This document shows, piece after piece, positions 47,971 to 58,347 of a DNA stretch of 64,000 bases (its first letter is position 1; every line of letters starts with the position of its first letter). The stretch covers positions 34,121,714 through 34,185,713 of the forward strand of contig ML661885.1 of the NCBI GenBank assembly GCA_007570785.1, written 5' to 3'. Under the pieces are notes generated by a model. The model worked only from the letters and a program-made list of their open reading frames with translations, was not told where the DNA came from and did no database searches. The DNA comes from Antilocapra americana (Eukaryota > Chordata > Mammalia > Artiodactyla > Antilocapridae). The position numbers were made by a program, and so were the translations under genes.

Positions 47971-48034
47971 CAGGCACGCTCGCACACGCGTGCACACACG
48001 CACATGCATGTGTGTGCATGCACATACACACACA
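47971..48034. repeat. Degenerate (CA)n/(CG) microsatellite
   Basis: Alternating CA, CG and TG dinucleotides that grew from the 3' end of the preceding SINE, including CpG steps (GCTCGCACACGCGTGCACAC). Confidence 0.88.
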
Positions 48035-49875
48035 GCCCTTCCTTCCTACTGCTTTCCTTTCTCAAACCCCCACTCTGGCTGGGGTAGGATCTGTACTGCT
48101 CCCTCCTACCTCTACCAAAACGAAGTATGTGTTTTTGTGGCTTCTGTGCCTTTGTAGGGTCTGTTCTTCCTACTAACAATCCCCCTCTGTTTCTCCCTGG
48201 ACATTCCTTAAGTCTGAGTTTAACTTCTACCTTTCCCATGAAGAATTTTATCTCCCCTCTAAATTGCAGCATTCTTTCCTGCAAAATAAACCCATGGAGT
48301 TCACATAATGTATATTGAAATTATTTCTTAAAACTTTGCTAAACTTTACCACATACATAAATTCTATCATTCCAACCACATGGCATGCAGCTTGGGATAA
48401 ATAGTATGGATTTGACTTTTTTCATTATGCTCACCATGGTGGTATGAGAAATGTAGGCACAAAATGTTAGGTGTGAAAGGAGGGGGAGCATTACAGTGCT
48501 GTGCTACACCTCTCCAGACTATTTGGCATATACAGTTTGAGTTTGAGTTTCAGTGGAGACTTCCTGCACTTCAGTGCTAGGCTTTGTGCTTCAGTACAGT
48601 TTATCTGAGAGCGCTGTATTGAAATTTGTCACAAAGTACAAATATTTAATATCTGAATGGGTTTATTTTTTACACTGTTTCTTGGGTTATAGTTTCCTAG
48701 GGTAACTCAAGGGGACAGGGTTATGACTGGACAAGAGAAAGATTTAAGCATTTCTTTTCCCCTAGCTGACTACATCTGATACTTCCCCTAATTTCCAGAC
48801 ATGTAACAGTGAAGAATAGGTAATCCCTAGGCACTTTTGGGGACTGAGTGTGGGAACACGTCAGGTTGGGAAATGTAAGTCAACTCTCTGGCCTTTAGCC
48901 CTTTCCTCTAATAGAGCATTGTTAAAGAAAACGATTGCCTCTGGACTATTAGATGAAAGGCAGTTTGAGACCTCAGATTGTCCAGATGTGACCACCACTA
49001 ATCCATATCAGAGTTTGGAGAGAATTAGAAACACCCTGGTCTTGCCCAAAGCACTAAGGTTTAGGGAGCTGAAAGTGGGCTGCTTTCAGTGTCCACTTAT
49101 CCCCATGGTGGGGTGCTTTTGGTCAGAAGAGAACCTGCGTAACTACTGAGGTGACCTTGAATGAGAATAGACAGAGCATGTGAATATGTTGGTTTAATTT
49201 GTATTTTTTTAGAAGTATTTTTCCTCATGAGACCCGCCTTTGTGTAAAGTATAATTAAATATAAATATTATACTTTCTAATCTTATAATAATTTCCTGAT
49301 AAATATACTTGATATAATTGTCTGTAGATTATATTACAGTCTATTGCAGTTGGCTCTCCTGGCCTCCTATTTATTTACCACAACTCTATTTGATCATTTT
49401 TAGGATGGAAATAACCTGATCTTAATCCTTTGAATAAAAAGAGGTTGGCAAACTTCTTTTATGAGTAAATGGAAAGGGTTTTGCAAGGCAGCATATGTAA
49501 AAAAGAAACATAAATCCTAACCTTTCACTCTCTCAAATGGGAATTAAGGTCAGCATTCTTAGAGCAGCCAACTGAAGTGGTGCTGAGTTCAGACACTCTT
49601 TGGGAATGGAACCAAACAGCTGACTTTCACTAGAGAAAAAGCCATTTCAAGAGTTGGGTGCTAAGCACTGGTGATATCTTTCCAAGTCTTTAAATAGGTC
49701 ACCTGTCTCTTAAGAGAATAATGAGAGAACCAACACCCCCCCCAAAAAAAAAGAATTGTCACAATCCTCATCTATTTAATTCTTCATTTATACTCTATTG
49801 TAAGATTAAGTAAGTCAGATTTTTCCTAAAAGCCTGTTATCCCTTAGGGGAAAGTAAGGCATTTAAAAAAAATCT
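48035..49875. other. Mostly unique sequence; holds an unrecognised 99-codon frame
   Basis: No repeat family recognised over 1.8 kb. A plus-strand frame at 48850-49149 (99 codons) carries no motif I know; a 137-codon minus frame at 47871-48284 runs through the SINE and CA repeat and is therefore fortuitous. Confidence 0.4.
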
Positions 49876-49885
49876 AGTAAGTCTT

Positions 49886-50205
49886 TGGGCTTCCCTGGTA
49901 TTTCAGCTGGTAAAGAATCCATTTGCAGTGTGGGAGACCCCAATTCCATTCCTGGGTTGGGAAGATCCCCTGAAGAAGGGATAGGCTACCCACTCCAGTA
50001 TTCTTGCTGGTGGCTCAGATGGTAAAGAATTTGCCTGCAATGCAAGAGACCTGAGTTCGATCCCTGGGTTGGGAAGACCCCCTGGAGGAGGGCATGGCAA
50101 CCCACACCAGTATTGTTGCCTGCAGAATCCCCATAGACAGAGGAGCCTGGTGGGCTGCAGTCCAAGGGGTTGCAAAGAGTCAGACACAACTGAGTAACTA
50201 AGCAC
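49886..50205 (+). mobile_element. Bov-tA SINE with duplicated tRNA head, sense, with target-site duplication
   Basis: First head TGGGCTTCCCTGGTATTTCA plus body up to CCAGTATTCTTG, then a second head CTGGTGGCTCAGATGG with B box GTTCGATCCCTGGG, full body and tail. The junction falls at the same point as in the copy at 28852-29159, so both derive from one dimeric-head subfamily. AGTAAGTCTT is duplicated perfectly at 49876-49885 and 50206-50215. Confidence 0.94.
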
Positions 50206-50215
50206 AGTAAGTCTT

Positions 50216-51552
50216 CAGTTCATCAGAAATTAATGATGCACCAAAGAGATATTCAAGAGAGCCTCAGAAAGAAAATCAGGGTAGACCATATCAAACTTGT
50301 GTTTTTCCAGGGTCAAATGGCAAGTAGTATCTTTTTGGAGAAGAAATGTTTCTAGGAATGCTCTCTCATGGACATCATTTCACTCCTTAAATTTACATTT
50401 CATCTTCCGACATGACAAACATAATTGTACTCAGATGCCCCATCAGTGCGTCTGTGATCCAGTTCCCACTGTGGTCAATTGTCTGTTTTTCATGTTTCAG
50501 TGTATTTCATAATTCAACTTCTCTATCTTAAATATGATGTTATGACTTACATATACAATGGCAGAAAGATAGTGTTCCTTTAAAACGTTATGTATTTTCT
50601 TCTGATTGCTTAAAATGAATTCTTCTTTCCACAAAGCTCAATCTATTTTGTACTTGACTAAAAATAGCCTTGAAGTTAATTCCCACTTAAGAGAGTAGGG
50701 AATTGAGATACTGAAAAGAACAGTTAGGAAATGGAAAAGGATTTACACTTTGTCAAAGAGGCCATTTTTAGCACCTTATCACAGCAATAACGCAAGCTCT
50801 TTGTAAATTTAGTTTTGACAGCATTGGGGATTATCACATTTTTCTATCTGAGATAAACTTTTGTCTGTATTCATCATTTATATAACTGTCTCAAACAGTT
50901 TAGCTTGACAATAAACTAATTCACATTTTAATTGCATGTGATAGTTTATAAAGCCTTCACAATGATACCTGGCTGTGTCTGGTAATCAGGCTCATGTCTT
51001 CTGCTGGGTGCTTCTAGGTGCATGTATAGCAAATATAACACACAGGGAAAATACGTATCACATGTAGTGCTGGTGAGCTAGTAACCGAAAGGAAAGTACA
51101 TTTTGTTGTTTCTTCCTTACAGGGGAGCAAATGAGAGTCAGAGACTTGGATTTTAGTCTTTAATAGGTGATTGAATCTCTATGAGACCTTTTTTTCTCTG
51201 GGCCATGGTCTTTAAAGAAAAGGAATTTCAGGAAAATGATAGCCATGGTCCTTTCCAGGGTGTACTTTATGAGAATGTCTGTTTGTGCTTTGTAAATATA
51301 GCCAAATTTAAGTTATCTGGTAAATAGTAGAGTTAAAATAAAATTAGCAATTTCAGTCTCTGCCTCTTACTAGAATTTTGGATAAAAATTAGATAAATCC
51401 ATTCGGCTCTATACTGTGATTGTAATTTTAGGAGCACCAGAAAAGTGGTCACATCTTAAATAACCCCACAACATTTCCTAATGTCATTTTCTTACATCCT
51501 CTTACTAACTATACACACACCCTTGTTCAAAAATTGTAACAATTATTTATAT
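50216..51552. other. No recognised feature
   Basis: About 1.3 kb of unique-looking sequence; nothing supportable seen. Confidence 0.4.
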
Positions 51553-51773
51553 CAGTGGTTCTTAACTAGGCATGATCTTGACTTCCAGTAAACATTTGGC
51601 AACATCTGGAAACATTTTTGATTGTCACAGTGGGGTTGCCATTGGTGTCTAGTGGTTGGAGGCCAGTAATGCTGCTAAGCATTCTAGTGCGTAAGACATA
51701 CTGCAACATATTCACACACACACACAAAACACTGTCCTGACTAATGTCAGTATGCCAAAGTTGAGAAACACAT
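51553..51773 (+). mobile_element. MER20-like hAT non-autonomous DNA transposon (second copy)
   Basis: Begins CAGTGGTTCTTAACTAGG and ends AAAGTTGAGAAACACA, with AACATTTGGCAACATCTGGA and GTGTCTAGTGGTTGGAGGCC inside. Same family and orientation as 3359-3574. A short (CA)n run (51713-51726) interrupts it. Confidence 0.8.
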
Positions 51774-52025
51774 TTTAAATTTATAGATAATTGAACAATG
51801 ATCTTAACATCATAAAACAAGTTACTTTTTTTTTCCTAAAAGTTTCAGTTCAAGTTCATATGACACAAGTGAGATACATGTATTTTCAATTATAAAACCT
51901 TTACTTCAGCTTATAATGCGGTACAAGATCCCAAAAGTCAGTATTTAATTGAGTAAACAAGTGTCTTTTAGAAAATTAAAGTAGCCAGAAGAGTAGTAAA
52001 TTAGAAATCACTCATTCATGCCTTT

Positions 52026-52107
52026 GTGTAAATTAATGCAATGAGAAGTTATTGGAGGGAAAGACAGTGTAAATTAATGCAATGAGAAGTTATTGGAGGG
52101 AAAGACA
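52026..52107. repeat. Perfect tandem duplication, 2 x 41 bp
   Basis: The 41-bp unit at 52026-52066, starting GTGTAAATTAATGCAATGAG, is repeated without a mismatch at 52067-52107. The following GTTATTGGAG repeats part of the unit again. Confidence 0.95.
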
Positions 52108-52664
52108 GTTATTGGAGTTGGGTGGATGCTGTGGTAGAAGGGTTTAGGCAGCTGGATGACAGTATGAGCATCTAAAGCACTCCTTAGGGGAAGAGAGATT
52201 CAGGAAGGATGATGGTGCCCAGTTTGACTACTTTTCAAATTTCAAAGGTTAGTCCCACCATAAGCTATAAAAAAATAGCAGAACTCATGTATGTGAGTTT
52301 CAGTTCTCTTTTCTAATTCAACCTCAGTGGGATGTCAGTGATTTTTAAAATAGCCAATAATTAATTGAGGAGAGTAGGAGTAAAGGAGATGCTGATGAAT
52401 TATAGATTGGTTGACAAGCTGTTATATTAACTGCTTGAGTTTAGGACAGCTTCTTATCTAGGCTATGCAGTTTGACTTCAAAATCTAATTTAAAACTATT
52501 AGATTTCCTATGCCGTTCATGATTTAGTTTGCTTCTCTTTTTTCTTTAGTGTTTTCCAATCTGAGTTTTCTGTTGCCTTTCCGTTGTTGCTGTTAAAGGT
52601 GGTGTGTAACACATACAGACAAAAACCCTATTGAGATAACATCCTATAGAATTTATGATCTACT
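52108..52664. other. No recognised feature
   Basis: Unique-looking AT-rich sequence after the tandem duplication. Confidence 0.4.
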
Positions 52665-53145
52665 TATATTGTCTCTTTTTGTCTAACAAATTGTGCCAAA
52701 ATTTAGTATTTTAAAACAGCAAACATTTATCATCTCACATAGCTTCTGAGAATCACGGATCTGGGTGTGGGGGCAATTTAACTGGGTGTTCCTGGCTCCA
52801 GGTCCTTTGTGAGGTTACAGTCAAGCCTGTTAACTGGGGCTGCAGTCTCTGAAGACCTGACTGAGGTGGAGGACCCGTTTTGAGCTCACTCACCTGGCTG
52901 CTGGTCAGAGGCTTCAGTTTTTCACTATGTGGACCTCTCTGTGGGGCTGCTTATGACAGGACTTACCCCAGAGTGAATAGTGGTGGGAAAGCAGAGAAGA
53001 CATAGTGTCTTGTCTGGAGCGACCCATCATCTCTTCTGTCCTGTTCTCTTTGTCAGAGACAACTCTAGTAGAATGCAGAAGACTAACATGAATACAGAGA
53101 ACAGGAAGAGGGGATCACTGGATCATCTTATAGGCTGATTACCAT
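52665..53145 (+). mobile_element. Ancient interspersed repeat, family unnamed (copy 2)
   Basis: CTAACAAATTGTGCCAAAAT, TTTAAAACAGCAAACATTTA, TCATCTCACATAGCTTCTGA, GAGGTTACAGTCAAGC, CACTATGTGGACCTCTCTGT and GGGCTGCTTATGACAGGACT follow the same old repeat type as 39365-39895, with a somewhat fuller middle part. Confidence 0.65.
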
Positions 53146-53489
53146 GCTGATGTTGTCTTTCAATATAAGAACCAACCAGAACCCTTCCTATTGCAATGTC
53201 TGTATGTAACAGCATACAAATAAGCTCTATAACTGGTCACTTAAAATAATGATAGCAGGTTTTATTGGGGGAAAAATGTGTTCTAAAAAGAACTTAATTG
53301 AATTTGTAGAAAATATGTACAATGATCATTTTAACAAATACATTAGATTCTGCTAGTTTCTTTATTGTACAGAAACAGTTTTTGTGCTCCTTAAGTCAGA
53401 AGCCTGTCTAGTTTTCCCTGAATGTCCACTTTAGGCTTTTTGGTGGTATATGGAGTATGATTTTGAGTGAGAATTAGAAAAGATTGACT

Positions 53490-53680
53490 TGTAAACCCTA
53501 ATTTTTCCATTTCCTGGCTGCACAATCAGAACCAAGTTTTAAATGCTTCATCTATGAAACAGATGTAATAGTACTCACCTCTAATGGTTGTTTTGAGGTC
53601 TATCTAAAGGCTATGATGTGAACAAACTATTCAGCACATTTCCTCATGCATAGTGAGGGCATAATAAATAGCAGCCATGA
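53490..53680 (+). mobile_element. MIR SINE remnant
   Basis: TTTTCCATTTCCTGGCTGCA, AATGCTTCATCTATGAAACA, TAATAGTACTCACCTCTAAT, GGTTGTTTTGAGGTC and a GCATAATAAATAGCAGCC end keep the sense MIR order. Confidence 0.65.
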
Positions 53681-53890
53681 ACATTAGCTTCCAGTCCAGT
53701 GTTTTTTTGAACATCATGACCATTATAGGTTGTGAAACCAAAATAATTGGTTTGGTCAACTCTTTCTGGAAAAATGAAATAAAATTGAACAGTACAGAAA
53801 ATATCAAAATCTCAGAGGAGTTATAATTCTTAGCTGTGTCACTGAAGTAAATATTGTTTCATTAAACTTATTTGTGTCTACATGCAAGCT

Positions 53891-53934
53891 TGTGTGCATG
53901 TGTGTATGTTTGTGTGTGTGTGTGTGTACATGTG
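53891..53934 (+). repeat. (GT)n microsatellite
   Basis: Interrupted GT tract with an uninterrupted core at 53911-53927. Confidence 0.9.
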
Positions 53935-53978
53935 ATATTTGTTCCTTATCTTGATTAAAACTATACCTTTTACTATGG

Positions 53979-54494
53979 GTCCTTGGAAGAAGAGCTATGA
54001 CAAACCTAGACAAACAAAGCAGAGACATCACTTTGCCAACAAATATCCATATAGTCAAAACAATGGTTTTTCCAGTAGTCATGAATGGATGTGAGAGGTG
54101 AGGCCATAAGGAAGGCTGCATACCAAAGAATTGATGCTTTTGAATTATGGTGCCAGAGAAGACTCTTGAGACAGCAAAGAGTTCAAACCAGTCAACCCTA
54201 AAGAAAATCAACACTGAATATTCATTGGAAGGACTGATGCAGAAGCTGAGGCTCCCATACTCTGGCCACCTGATGAGAAGTGCAAACTCCTTGGAAAAGA
54301 CCCTGATGCTGAGGAAGAATGAGGGCAGGAAGAGAAGAGAGCAGCAGAAGATGAGATGATTGGATGGCGTCACTGACTCAAAGAACATGAATCTGAGCAA
54401 ACTCCAGAAGATAGTGAAGGACAGGGAAGCCTGGTGTGCTACAGTCTATGGTGTTGCAAAGAGTCAGACATAACTTTGCAACTGAACGACAACA
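53979..54494 (+). mobile_element. BovB LINE 3' fragment, sense
   Basis: About 515 bp of the BovB 3' region in sense, from TCCTTGGAAGAAGAGCTATG to the tail GCAACTGAACGACAACAG. The C-terminal ORF survives only as a short frame (54147-54359, words such as STLKKINTEYSLEGLMQKL). A small deletion removes the segment just before CAAAGCAGAGACATCAC compared with the other copies. Confidence 0.9.
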
Positions 54495-54547
54495 GTCAAA
54501 AACTGAGAAAGCCACTACTTTAGCCTTACTTTGTTACATTTGTGTGG

Positions 54548-54558
54548 TTTTTTTTTTT
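54548..54558 (+). repeat. T11 tract (poly(A) of a minus-strand retrocopy)
   Basis: Eleven consecutive T. On the minus strand it is an A-tail placed 13 nt after an AATAAA (complement of 54572-54577). Confidence 0.8.
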
Positions 54559-54900
54559 GAGAATAATCAACTTTATTCTGTTCTAGTGAGTGCATCCCTC
54601 TGAATGTTTTAGACATTGGACTATTTAATACCTCTTTGCTGGAGAGCCTCTTCTTTAGAATTGCATCTAAAGATGAAGTTCCAGTACACACAGAGCCATG
54701 ATCTTCCTGTATTATACCATTAGATGTGCCCCAGACCAGTATGTGGCTCATTTCTTTGTACCCAATAACATGGTCATTGTAGATGTATTAATGGTGGAAG
54801 CTCAGAAATCTTAAAAGACTTACCTGTTTGGAATCTTTTATGTAGTAAGTCTCCACAGGGACTTTTTTAGTCATATGGTTAAATAAAGAAGTGCTAAGCC
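54559..54900 (-). pseudogene. Possible processed pseudogene 3' end, parent unidentified
   Basis: On the minus strand an open segment of at least 78 codons (54515-54751, starting MSHILVWGTSNGIIQEDHGS) contains AATAAA and then an A-run exactly where cleavage and polyadenylation would put it, the mark of a reverse-transcribed mRNA. In the same frame the upstream sequence reads YIYNDHVIGYKE after a stop codon, so the open segment extends upstream of the methionine. The protein sequence is not of LINE type and I do not recognise the parent gene. The far boundary is a guess. Alternatively this is an unrecognised non-LTR element with a poly(A) tail. Confidence 0.45.
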
Positions 54901-56022
54901 CCCAAGGTTTATGAAATTCTAAACATCAATCTGTCTCAAAGAAAGCATGCTTTTCATGGAAGAAACTACATTTGAGGCCTTACATTCTCAAGTTTGCCAA
55001 ATGTCAAATAGTGAATCATGCAAGTAAATGCTGTTTATATTGTTTTGATATATTTTCTTTGTCTTAAATTTTTATTGATAGTTATCATTGGTGGCTTGTA
55101 GTGCTTCATCTTCAATTTATCAGTCAATTTATCTGAAAACAAAACAAAACCTAAATATTTGCAATCCTGTTGCTTTCAGATCCCTGTCATCATAAGTAAA
55201 GTGATGAATACATTTATAATGTGAATAATTTTATACTTTATCTGCTTATAAGTCAGATGTTCAGCTAGTTGAACTAACTATAATGTTTACAAAGTTTAAA
55301 GAGAAAGAGGTTTTTTTTTTTTTTTCTCTTTTATAACCTTCCCCCAATTCCACCCTCTCCTCTCTGGCCCCAGTATTTTTATGAAAGACATCTGGGAACT
55401 TTATTCACTGCAGTCTTACACTTTATTCCTGCTGGCCTAGCAATTCAGAGTCTAATCATCATCAAAATCATAATTGTAGATATTTGGGGGTTAAAATTGC
55501 TCAAGGAAAAAGTTTCCTCTGAAGGTTTGAAACAACTAGCACATGTCGTACAAGAGGTTTCTTTACACCCTGTGGCCATAACGTCTGGAAGAATTACTGA
55601 ATATATGCAATAAATGGCTTTCTGACATTGCATTAAAATATAATAAAATATTATTATCTGTTCCCAGACATTTTGGCCACCCTACAGTACATAGGTTTCT
55701 GAGACAGTGTAAATAGGAAAGATACAATTCTTTAAGAATGAAGATTTGCAAAACCCTTTAGCATTAGGCAAGCAGTAGTATCAGGGATTGACAACATGCT
55801 GTAATGAATCATTTATCTTTATATGCCTGTGGTTTACAAAATATTTTTACTTTAGCTTTATAAAACTGTTTTGATGTACATTTAGTGTACAGATCAGGAA
55901 ATCAAGGCTAGAATAGTGAAGCAGCTTCTTCATAGTCACAATGCTCAGTGTTAGGAAGCTATGTCTCTAAGAACAAATTCCTCATTAATTTTTTCTTTTT
56001 AATTCTACCACACCATCTCTTA
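54901..56022. other. No recognised feature; includes a T15 tract
   Basis: Unique-looking sequence with a T15 run at 55311-55325 and a weak MIR-like piece (CAGATCAGGAAATCAAGGCT, minus orientation) at about 55890-55950. Confidence 0.4.
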
Positions 56023-56243
56023 GTCAAATTCCCTGGTGGCTCAGATGGTAAAGAATCTGCCTGCAAGGCAGAAGATCCAGGTTCAATCCCTGGGTAGGGA
56101 AGATTACCTGGAATAGGGAATGGCTACCCATTCCAGTACTCTTGCCTGGGAAATCCCATGACAGAGGAGCCTGCAGGCTATAGTTCATGGGGTTGCAAAG
56201 ACTTGAGCACAACTGAGCTACTGACACTTTCATTTTCACTTTT
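56023..56243 (+). mobile_element. Bov-tA SINE, sense, with target-site duplication
   Basis: Head with CCCTGGTGGCTCAGATGG, B box GGTTCAATCCCTGGG, body, and the extended tail ACACTTTCATTTTCACTTTT. The 12-bp CACCATCTCTTA is duplicated perfectly at 56011-56022 and 56244-56255. Confidence 0.94.
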
Positions 56244-56339
56244 CACCATCTCTTAACGTCCATATTTGCTGAGAAAGTTCAAACCCATTCCTTTCCATTA
56301 GAAACTTATTATTTTAATTTTGAATGTAGGTCTTTTCAC

Positions 56340-56480
56340 AATATTTCCTTTTTAATCCTTGAACAATACTATGTTGTAGGTACATTATTATTCCCATTTT
56401 CTAGATGCAGACGCTGAGGTACAGAGAGGGAAGGCAATTTGCTTAACCTTACACAGTTAATCAATTGCCAGTATAAAGCT
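56340..56480 (-). mobile_element. MIR SINE remnant
   Basis: TTATTATTCCCATTTTCTAG, ATGCAGACGCTGAGGTACAG, AGAGGGAAGGCAATTTGCTT and AACCTTACACAG reproduce the antisense MIR core well. Confidence 0.75.
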
Positions 56481-56612
56481 ATCAGAATCTAAAACTTGCT
56501 CTTTTATCTCATACACTGCTTCTTCACACATACTGGTGGCTATAAATCTGAATTCAGTAAGGGAAGTAATGCAATGGCTAGTTTGAACCATTAATTATCT
56601 TCTCATTGATAG

Positions 56613-56613
<1 letters not shown>

Positions 56614-56651
<38 letters not shown>

Positions 56652-56659
56652 TGTGTGTA
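56614..56659 (+). repeat. (GT)n microsatellite
   Basis: A GT tract of about 46 bp with one TA interruption near 56644; the uninterrupted part is about 15 units. Length of this kind is usually polymorphic. Confidence 0.95.
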
Positions 56660-56724
56660 TCTTACACCAGAGAATTTTCGCTTCTAATAGATTTTCAGAC
56701 TGCTTCTCCTAACTTGACTCTTGA

Positions 56725-56905
56725 CCAAAGTATAAGTATCTGTCATTTGTATAGCATTTTTAGAGCTTATCATGTGTTTTCACGTACTTATTTCATTGAT
56801 CATGACAACAAACTTATGAGATACTTAGGGCAGGTATAATTAACAGGATGATTTTCCTGATGAGAAATATTTATCTCAGAGGAGTAAAAGACTACACAGT
56901 TAGTA
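56725..56905 (-). mobile_element. MIR-like SINE remnant
   Basis: TTTGTATAGCATTTTTAGAG, CTTATTTCATTGATCATGAC, AACAAACTTATGAGATACTT and AGGAGTAAAAGACTACACAG follow an antisense MIR-like order. Confidence 0.5.
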
Positions 56906-56967
56906 TGGCTGATAAGTGAAAAAAAAAATCACCCAGATCTCCTGATGATACATCCTGGGAGCTTTCC

Positions 56968-57178
56968 GTGAAAATGGAGTCACTCAGTCTTGTCCGAACC
57001 TTTGTGACCTTATGGACTATAGCCTACCAGGCTTCTCCATCCATGGGATTTTCCAGGCAAGAGTACCAGAGTGGGTTGGTACTTTTCCTTCTCCAGGGGA
57101 TCTTCCTGACGCAGGGATCAAACCCAGGTCTCCCTCATTGCAGCCAGACGCTTTACCCTCTGAGCCACCAGGGAAGCC
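56968..57178 (-). mobile_element. Bov-tA SINE, antisense
   Basis: Complete antisense copy from the tail GTGAAAATGGAGTCACTCAG to the head complement TGAGCCACCAGGGAAGCC. No clear target duplication. Confidence 0.92.
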
Positions 57179-58120
57179 TGTAACACTATGCTAAAGATTG
57201 CCCAGTACCCCGTAAGGTTCCACCTGCTTATGCAGGTTTACCAAGAGCTTTCTTTCTCTTTGGAAGAAGTCAGATAGGCCATAATGAATCTTAACCTTTG
57301 ATAGGCGAGACCCTTAAGTCTGGGCTAATAGACATCATGTGTTGATGTGTATTAGTACAGACTGTGGACTCTGGGTTTAGAAAAGGCATAGCAAGAATTC
57401 TGGTTCTGCTGTGAGCTCTAATTCACTGTTTCTTTGGTGGTAGTTAGCCTATTTTTGTGATTCTCCATTTTTACAGATGAAAATGTTGTGAGAAAACAAA
57501 TGTATGATTTCCTGCTATGATGGTGATTTTCTGGCAAACGCCTTAAAATTTTAATGTAGCATATCTCACGTTGTGGCATGAAAATGCTTGGCTTTAAGAA
57601 GTCAAGAATGTAAAAGACCTCAGTGATGTCGTAGGATATGTAATTTTGGAGTTTCATGGTTTCCTGGAAATAATGATGCTGATATCATTTTAATGTAAAA
57701 AAGCCATGATAAAACTGTGAATGCTGACAACAATCAGTCCTGGGTGGGAATTCACATCAGAACAGAAGAGAGGCTGATTAAACATGTGCATTTTGCAAAT
57801 TATATTTGTGCTCAGTCATGTTGTGCTAACTGAGAAGACTACCTAACTGTTTCTTCTGTATGAATATATGGAATAAAACTGTAATAGATTTTATAAACTT
57901 GGGGTATATATTTCACAATCCTATATAGGCAATTTATATTCTAATCATTACCACATTATAATGATGTCTGCTTTTATACTGTCTTTCTCACTAGACAGGG
58001 ATTAGTCAAGAACTATGTATTTTGCATTTATATTCATGATACAAGGCTTCTTAACATAGAAAACATATAAAAGTGACTCAAGAGATATTTACCTAATTGG
58101 GTTTGTCTCACATAATAAAA

Positions 58121-58152
58121 CATATACATACATATACACACACACACATACA
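58121..58152. repeat. (TACA)n/(CA)n microsatellite
   Basis: Alternating CATA and CA dinucleotides over about 32 bp. Confidence 0.85.
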
Positions 58153-58298
58153 TATTATGTAAATATACATAATTATGCACCCACATCTGTGCATATTCTT
58201 TATGTCTTTGTTGATATATAATCTACTATCTATAATCTTACACCTACTTGATAAGACATGATATTTTTAAAGGGAAACAATTGGTCTATTACTGTATT

Positions 58299-58347
58299 AC
58301 ATATATATATGTATTCTAATTCATGATTCTACAGATATATATATCTG
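58299..58347. repeat. Two perfect AT palindromes
   Basis: ACATATATATATGT at 58299-58312 and CAGATATATATATCTG at 58332-58347 are each perfectly self-complementary and could extrude short cruciforms. Confidence 0.85.

Noticed and set aside
47871..48284. 137-codon minus-strand frame
   Set aside because: It crosses a SINE scrap and a CA/CG microsatellite, which creates the cysteine-valine-rich part; chance frame.
53804..54400. 198-codon minus-strand frame
   Set aside because: It runs antisense through the BovB fragment and into a GT repeat (poly His-Thr part); not a gene.
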